In this document: in pieces, positions 58,198 to 64,000 of the stretch | Layout of the letters: each line of letters begins with the position of its first letter | Numbering within the stretch: the first letter of the stretch is position 1 | Origin: Gilliamella sp. App6-5 | Lineage (GTDB): Bacteria > Pseudomonadota > Gammaproteobacteria > Enterobacterales > Orbaceae | Assembly (NCBI RefSeq): GCF_001690525.1 | Contig: NZ_LZGT01000041.1 | Span: 106,585 to 170,584, forward strand | Length of the DNA: 64,000 bases | Reading direction: 5' to 3' | Made by a program: the position numbers and the translations under genes | The notes under the pieces: model-generated | The model's input: the letters and a program-made list of their open reading frames with translations, nothing else | The model's database searches: none | What the model was told of the DNA's origin: nothing

Positions 58198-58461
58198 TTG
58201 CATCTTTCACCAAAGGCTTTTCGTATTTTAGGGATTATAGCTACGATAGCATCATTAGGGATGTATGTTTCTTATGTGCCGCAAATCATTGATAATTTAC
58301 ATGGGTTTAAATCAAATCCTACCCAACCGTTAGCAGCAGCTATTAACTGCTCGCTTTGGGTTAGCTATGGCTTATTGAGAGAAAAGAAAGACTGGCCAAT
58401 TGCAATTGCTAATTCTCCTGGCGTGTTTTTTGGTTTAATCGCTTTTTTTACCGCGCTATGA
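58198..58461 (+). CDS. SemiSWEET sugar transporter
   Basis: This 87-residue protein has three membrane spans (about 8-26, 43-58 and 66-85) and SWEET/PQ-loop motifs. The PQ motif is in YVPQIIDNLHGFKSNPTQPL, and ALAAINCSLWVSYGL-type text follows (AAAINCSLWVSYGLLREKKDWPI). SemiSWEETs dimerise to pass mono- or disaccharides down their gradient. Start is TTG 58198 with AGGAGG five bases upstream. Single gene; it lies between two copies of a direct repeat. Confidence 0.86.
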   Translation: MHLSPKAFRILGIIATIASLGMYVSYVPQIIDNLHGFKSNPTQPLAAAINCSLWVSYGLLREKKDWPIAIANSPGVFFGLIAFFTAL

Positions 58462-58603
58462 TTAGTGTTAAGCTATCGAGTAGTAATCACTTTTTGTCTG
58501 TTTTTTTATGGCTATTTTACTTATTAAGGGTAATTTTTTTCATCAAAATAAAATCACAAACAGGATTGGTTAAGATTTAATCTTTTAAGAAAGCAATTAA
58601 TAA

Positions 58604-58667
58604 TCATTGTATTACTAAGTTATCAACAGGTTTGTTAAACACTTATCAAATTTTATAGTGAATAAAT
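58604..58667 (+). repeat. Direct repeat copy B (partner 57794-57857)
   Basis: It matches copy A in the blocks GTTATCAACAGG, ACTTATCAAA and GTGAATAAAT. It lies in the 367-bp spacer between the SemiSWEET gene and the DUF1161 gene, where nothing else is visible. Confidence 0.55.
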
Positions 58668-58828
58668 TGAGTTAGGTGGTTCGCATTAACATTATCCGAC
58701 AAAATGACAAGTTTGTTGGATGTGTAACTATGTTGGCAGTTGTTTTAATCACACATTAAAACAAGATAGATTGACTAATCGTTTTATAATGCCTACGATA
58801 ATTGAATCGTATATGAAAGGAATAGAAA

Positions 58829-59254
58829 ATGAAAAAATTAATTGGTTTGTTTTTACTTGGTTTACCTATGTTAGCTGCGGCATCAAATTGTGAAGAAATT
58901 AGCAATAATATTGCCGAAAAAATCAAAAATAATGGCGTTGCTCCATCGCTGTTTCAACTCAAACTTGAACCAGCTGATAAGTCCGAACAACAAATTGAAG
59001 GTAAAATAGTAGGATCATGTGATCGTGGTCAGCAACATATTGTTTATATTCGTTTAGACGGATTAGCAACTGAGTCGCAAGATAAGATAGGCAATGCAAA
59101 AGATGAACCAGTGCAAAGCGGTGCTGATAAAACATCACAGCCATCAAAAATAAATCCAACCGAAGCAAACCAACCAGCTGATTCTGCCGTGCTAATCGAA
59201 CAGATAGAACCTGTCCCACAAAATACTCAATCTGCTCCAGCACACAGTCAATAA
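58829..59254 (+). CDS. DUF1161 periplasmic protein with low-complexity tail
   Basis: In 141 residues it has a Sec signal peptide (about 1-18, cut after AAA) and then a DUF1161 core (about 20-75). The core has NCEEISNNIAEKIKNNGV and KIVGSCDRGQQHIVYIRL, the paired cysteines probably forming a disulfide. The last 60 residues are polar, Ser/Pro/Gln-rich, not part of the usual YnfD-like family. ATGAAAGGAATAG lies upstream. Function unknown. Confidence 0.78.
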   Translation: MKKLIGLFLLGLPMLAAASNCEEISNNIAEKIKNNGVAPSLFQLKLEPADKSEQQIEGKIVGSCDRGQQHIVYIRLDGLATESQDKIGNAKDEPVQSGADKTSQPSKINPTEANQPADSAVLIEQIEPVPQNTQSAPAHSQ

Positions 59255-59294
59255 CTGGCTACAAACTAACTTGTGCGATTGTTTAAGCATAAGT

Positions 59295-59316
59295 ATAGGG
59301 CGTAAAGCCCTATGTT
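59295..59316. terminator. Hairpin between converging DUF1161 gene and asnA
   Basis: ATAGGGC (59295-59301) and GCCCTAT (59307-59313) form a 7-bp stem with a GTAAA loop. The T run is weak on either strand. Confidence 0.5.
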
Positions 59317-59330
59317 TGTAGGGTGTGTTG

Positions 59331-60323
59331 CTATAGTAATTGGCTGTAATTTGCTTTGATATCCTCGCTCCATACACTTGCTTGCACTTGACCAATATGT
59401 TTTTGCTGTAACAGTAACATGACCAAACGCGATTGACCAATACCGCCCCCAATAGTTTGTAAAAAATTACCATTAATTAATGCATTATGCCAAGCAAGTT
59501 GTAAACGATCTTCGTCATTCGTTAATTTTAATTGACGTTTTAATGTATCTGGGTCGACTCGAATGCCCATGGATGAAATTTCAATTGCACGATTTAAAAT
59601 CGGATTCCACACTAAAATATCGCCATTTAATCCTTTAGAGCCTAAATCGTTATCACTACTCCAATCATCATAATCGGGTGCACGCACGTCGTGTTTTTCA
59701 TTATTTGACAGCTTACCACCAATACCAATTAAAAACACCGCGCCCAGTTCTTTTGTTATGGCGTTTTCACGCTCTTTTGGGGATAAATTAGGATAACGTT
59801 TTAATAGTTGTTCACTATCGATAAAGGTGATTGATTCGGGTAAAAATCGAGAAAGGTGATACTGCTGTGAAACTGCCTTTTCGGTCGCCTTAATCGCAGC
59901 ATAAATATTGTCAACCATTTGTTTAAGATAAGTTAAATTGCGATCTTCTGGGCGAATCACTTTTTCCCAATCCCACTGATCGACATAAACGGAATGAATG
60001 GGCGAAAGTTGATCCTCGTCTGGGCGTAGTGCTTTCATATTGGTGTAAATGCCTTCGCTAACTTCAAAATGGTGCTCACTTAAAATCTTACGCTTCCATT
60101 TAGCCAGTGAATGTACCACTTCATATTGCACATCAGGTATTGCTTTTACCTTAACTTGAACTGCGTGCTCAGTGCCTGATAAATTATCTTGAATACCATC
60201 GCCAACTTTACTTAGTAACGGTGCTTGCACTTCGAGCAGTGATAAACGCTCGGCAAGTTGATTGGCAAAAAATTGCTTAACAAAACTAATTCGCTGTTGT
60301 TGCTCTTTGAATGATATCATCAT
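59331..60323 (-). CDS. asnA: Aspartate-ammonia ligase (asparagine synthetase A)
   Basis: This ATP-dependent enzyme makes asparagine from aspartate and ammonia; it is related to class II aminoacyl-tRNA synthetases. The 330 residues include [27 protein letters not shown]-type [34 protein letters not shown] and the class II motif 3-like [14 protein letters not shown] (about 308-321). Single gene. Confidence 0.95.
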   Translation of the reverse strand: MMISFKEQQQRISFVKQFFANQLAERLSLLEVQAPLLSKVGDGIQDNLSGTEHAVQVKVKAIPDVQYEVVHSLAKWKRKILSEHHFEVSEGIYTNMKALRPDEDQLSPIHSVYVDQWDWEKVIRPEDRNLTYLKQMVDNIYAAIKATEKAVSQQYHLSRFLPESITFIDSEQLLKRYPNLSPKERENAITKELGAVFLIGIGGKLSNNEKHDVRAPDYDDWSSDNDLGSKGLNGDILVWNPILNRAIEISSMGIRVDPDTLKRQLKLTNDEDRLQLAWHNALINGNFLQTIGGGIGQSRLVMLLLQQKHIGQVQASVWSEDIKANYSQLL

Positions 60324-62291
<1,968 letters not shown>

Positions 62292-62323
62292 TAATTAGCA
62301 TTTATCCTAGTTTTGTTAAAATG

Positions 62324-62350
62324 GCGATCTTAGTTAGGATCGCTTTTTTT
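62324..62350 (+). terminator. Terminator of gapA
   Basis: GCGATC (62324-62329) pairs with GATCGC (62338-62343), followed by seven T. Confidence 0.85.
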
Positions 62351-62390
62351 ATGCTAAATTGCGTGTGATTTTTTAGATTTTTTATATAAA

Positions 62391-62417
62391 AAACGCTCAC
62401 CTTGTAGGTGAGCGTTT
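62391..62417 (-). terminator. Terminator of the cold-shock gene
   Basis: AAACGCTCACCT (62391-62402) and AGGTGAGCGTTT (62406-62417) form a perfect 12-bp stem with a TGT loop. A residues to the left provide the T run on the minus strand. Confidence 0.85.
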
Positions 62418-62450
62418 TGCTAGTATGGAAATAAATTATTTAAAGTTGAA

Positions 62451-62660
62451 CTAGATTACAACAACTTCAGCTGCTGCTGGTCCACGAGGGCTATCTTGGA
62501 TCGCAAATTCAACCTGTTGTCCTTCAGCTAAGGTTTTAAAACCATCTCCTGAAATAGCAGAAAAGTGAACAAATACATCTTTACTTCCATCCGCAGGTGT
62601 GATAAAACCAAAACCTTTACTTTCATTAAACCATTTTACTTGGCCTGTTTTCTTATTCAT
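62451..62660 (-). CDS. Cold-shock protein, CspE/CspC type
   Basis: This 69-residue single OB-fold protein binds single-stranded RNA and DNA and melts RNA structure. RNP1 KGFGFITP (about 16-23) and RNP2 VFVHFSAI (about 31-38) are intact. Sequence is nearest CspE/CspC. The ATG lies behind AGGATGTC. The 440 bases upstream to the IS hold no other gene; a long untranslated leader of about 150-180 bases is likely, as in other csp genes. Confidence 0.93.
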   Translation of the reverse strand: MNKKTGQVKWFNESKGFGFITPADGSKDVFVHFSAISGDGFKTLAEGQQVEFAIQDSPRGPAAAEVVVI

Positions 62661-62995
62661 TTACTAGACATCCTAACAATAATTAATAATTAGCCTTTTA
62701 GGCTGGTATGAGCTTTAACATTGTCTTCATTATGTAACTCACAACCATGATAAACGTTCAAAATCACATTACCAAAGTTAGTCGTTTTCATAATTTCAAC
62801 TTTGTTGTTTACCCAGTGCTATTACCGCATAAATTATAACCAAAAGCAAGATATTAATAATAATTTTTTTTGCTTAGAATTTAGTTTTTCTTAATTTTTT
62901 AGATAATTACTTATAAATTGATAAAAGGCAAATTATTGTATAGTTAAAACTTTTAATTAATTTTGGATGTTAATAAATTAATCAAAAACAAAAAA

Positions 62996-63017
62996 GCCAT
63001 AAAATAGTATTTATGGC
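62996..63017. terminator. Hairpin at the outer edge of the IS
   Basis: GCCATAAA (62996-63003) and TTTATGGC (63010-63017) form a perfect 8-bp stem; A residues at the left make it a terminator for minus-strand transcription. It lies 14 bases outside the IS subterminal hairpin. Confidence 0.45.
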
Positions 63018-63030
63018 GTCAGATTGATGA

Positions 63031-63060
63031 CAAAGAACTCGCTTTTTGGCGAGTTCTTTG
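63031..63060 (+). repeat. IS subterminal hairpin
   Basis: CAAAGAACTCGC (63031-63042) and GCGAGTTCTTTG (63049-63060) form a perfect 12-bp stem. The decayed IS copy has its counterpart at 23043-23070, with compensating changes that keep pairing, so it belongs to the element. It may block outside transcription into the transposase. Confidence 0.7.
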
Positions 63061-63099
63061 ATCTAATAGAGAGGAGTTCATTATAAGAGAAGTTCTTCT

Positions 63100-64000
63100 A
63101 TGCTAAAAAAAACAACTCCAGCGACACCAGAAAAAATAGAGCAAATCTCACTAGATGCGCTTGTCCCCCAAAATCATCTTGTTCGTAAAATAGCTAAAGT
63201 CATTGATTTTGAATTTATTCGAGAAGCGGTAGCACCACTTTATTGCCCTAATAACGGTCGTCCGGCAGAAGATCCGGTCAGACTGTTTAAGATCATGCTA
63301 TTGGGGTATCTTTTCGGTATCCCCAGTGAACGTCGTCTGGTTCAGGAAATTCAGGTCAATTTAGCTTACCGCTGGTTTCTGGGAATGGGATTAACCGAAA
63401 AAGTGATTGACGCCTCAACACTTAGCCAAAATCGTCGCCGTCGGTTTAATGACAGTGAAATCTATCAACAGATTTTTGATAATATTGTTGAGCCCAGTCA
63501 ATATATTGATGCGCTTAATCAAGCCATCAACGCAGAAAGAGAATTAAACGGAAAAAAGCCTTAAAGCCATCGACGGTAGAGAAATACAAGGAGGTTAAAG
63601 TCAGTACAACAGATCCGGACAGTGGCTTTATGCATCGGGAAGGCAAGCCTAAAGGGTTCTTCTACTTAGATCACCGAACGGTTGATGGCAAACATAATTT
63701 AATTACCGATACCTATGTCACAGCTGGAAATATCCATGATTCCCAGCCTTACATGGCTCGATTAAAACGCCAGTTAGAGCGGTTTGGCTTTAATCCGGTT
63801 GGTGTCGGTCTTGATGCGGGTTATTTTACGGCTCCCATTTGCCATTTACTGCTGGCAGAGCAGATATATCCGGTGTTGGGTTATCGTCGTCCCACCCATG
63901 GTGCGAATCCCATCAGAAAAAAGCAGTTTATCTATAACAGTCAAAACGATACTTATACTTGCCCAAACGGGCAAACATTAATATATAAAACTACCAGCAG
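63100..64000 (+). mobile_element. IS1182-type transposase, frame split at a slippery site, runs off the window
   Basis: The first frame (63100-63564) carries the DUF772-type N-terminal domain: ALVPQNHLVRKIAKVIDF, NNGRPAEDPVRLFKIMLLGY and the DNA-binding-like DASTLSQNRRRRF. It ends at TAA 63562-63564. The second frame continues from 63558 to the window end with the catalytic domain: STTDPDSGFMHREGKPKG, YLDHRTVDGKHNLITDTYV and VGLDAGYFTAPICHLL, holding likely catalytic Asp residues. The frames join through A-AAA-AAG (63552-63558) by a -1 slip. The second frame has no stop or other break in the 440 bases seen. Either programmed frameshifting or one lost A explains it. Confidence 0.8.
63552..63558 (+). 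other. -1 frameshift heptamer A-AAA-AAG in the transposase
   Basis: The zero-frame codons are GGA AAA AAG CCT TAA. The heptamer A AAA AAG is the strongest known bacterial -1 slippery class in IS elements. After a slip the reading GCC TTA AAG CCA TCG restores the conserved transposase frame with no residues lost. Confidence 0.5.

Overview
The window is an AT-rich, gene-dense bacterial chromosome segment. Gene content and arrangement point to a gammaproteobacterium: lptF-lptG next to divergent pepA-holC, dapE-yffB-ypfN, bamC-purC, cysZ, grxD and rnt, asnA, tmcA and erpA. PdxST instead of the DXP-dependent vitamin B6 route, a SemiSWEET transporter, KdgT and an AspT/AspD pair fit an Orbaceae (Gilliamella-like) or Pasteurellaceae-like gut symbiont. 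That placement is inference from gene content, not from a marker comparison. || Layout. 164-4874: sohB, then aspT-aspD (aspartate/alanine exchange plus aspartate decarboxylation). 5280-22531: a phage-derived block with an S24 repressor, two clusters of matching operators, a lysis cassette (holin, M15 endolysin, overlapping Rz/Rz1) and a nearly complete long non-contractile tail module (tube, frameshifted chaperone pair, tape measure, tail-tip proteins, VWA-containing tip protein, end protein). No integrase, terminase, portal, capsid or replication gene is visible, so it is either an eroded prophage or a headless tail particle (flexible tailocin). Several pseudogenes lie inside it. 22738-23072: a decayed copy of the IS whose better copy runs off the right end. 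23163-28547: housekeeping genes (ydcH, yjgR, perM, bcp, hemL, erpA), then tRNA-Leu and tRNA-Gly. 29363-30561: a frameshifted TetR regulator and a frameshifted HPP-family membrane gene with a poly-G tract at its start. 31100-38174: DUF421 protein, ybiI, msrA-cytochrome b561-msrB, lptG/lptF, pepA-holC. 38175-39910: an accessory island with a lone type I-F-like CRISPR repeat and a lectin-like surface protein whose 5' end carries a 7-bp tandem repeat. 40155-50029: core genes (grxD, rnt, ybgI, dapA, bamC, purC, DUF441, tmcA, cysZ, ypfN, dapE, yffB). 50265-50352: a two-repeat, one-spacer CRISPR-like relic. 50363-53420: pdxST and divergent pdxR. 53448-57455: an IclR regulator divergent from a keto-deoxy-sugar-acid operon. 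58198-62660: SemiSWEET, DUF1161 protein, asnA, gapA, cold-shock protein. 63031-64000: IS1182-type transposase with an internal slippery site. || How genes work together. AspT/AspD can make a proton-motive cycle. The S24 repressor has operators at its own promoter and at a second promoter downstream, so DNA damage could switch on the tail/lysis block. MsrA/MsrB with a haem b561 protein form a methionine-repair operon. PdxR probably controls PdxST. The IclR protein probably acts on the perfect palindrome in front of the aldolase/KdgT/alcohol dehydrogenase operon. || Most worth a second look: the headless tail/lysis block; the 7-bp repeat that puts the lectin-like gene out of frame at the present copy number; the two orphan CRISPR-like sites with similar leaders; and two -1 frameshift sites of the A-AAA-AAN class.
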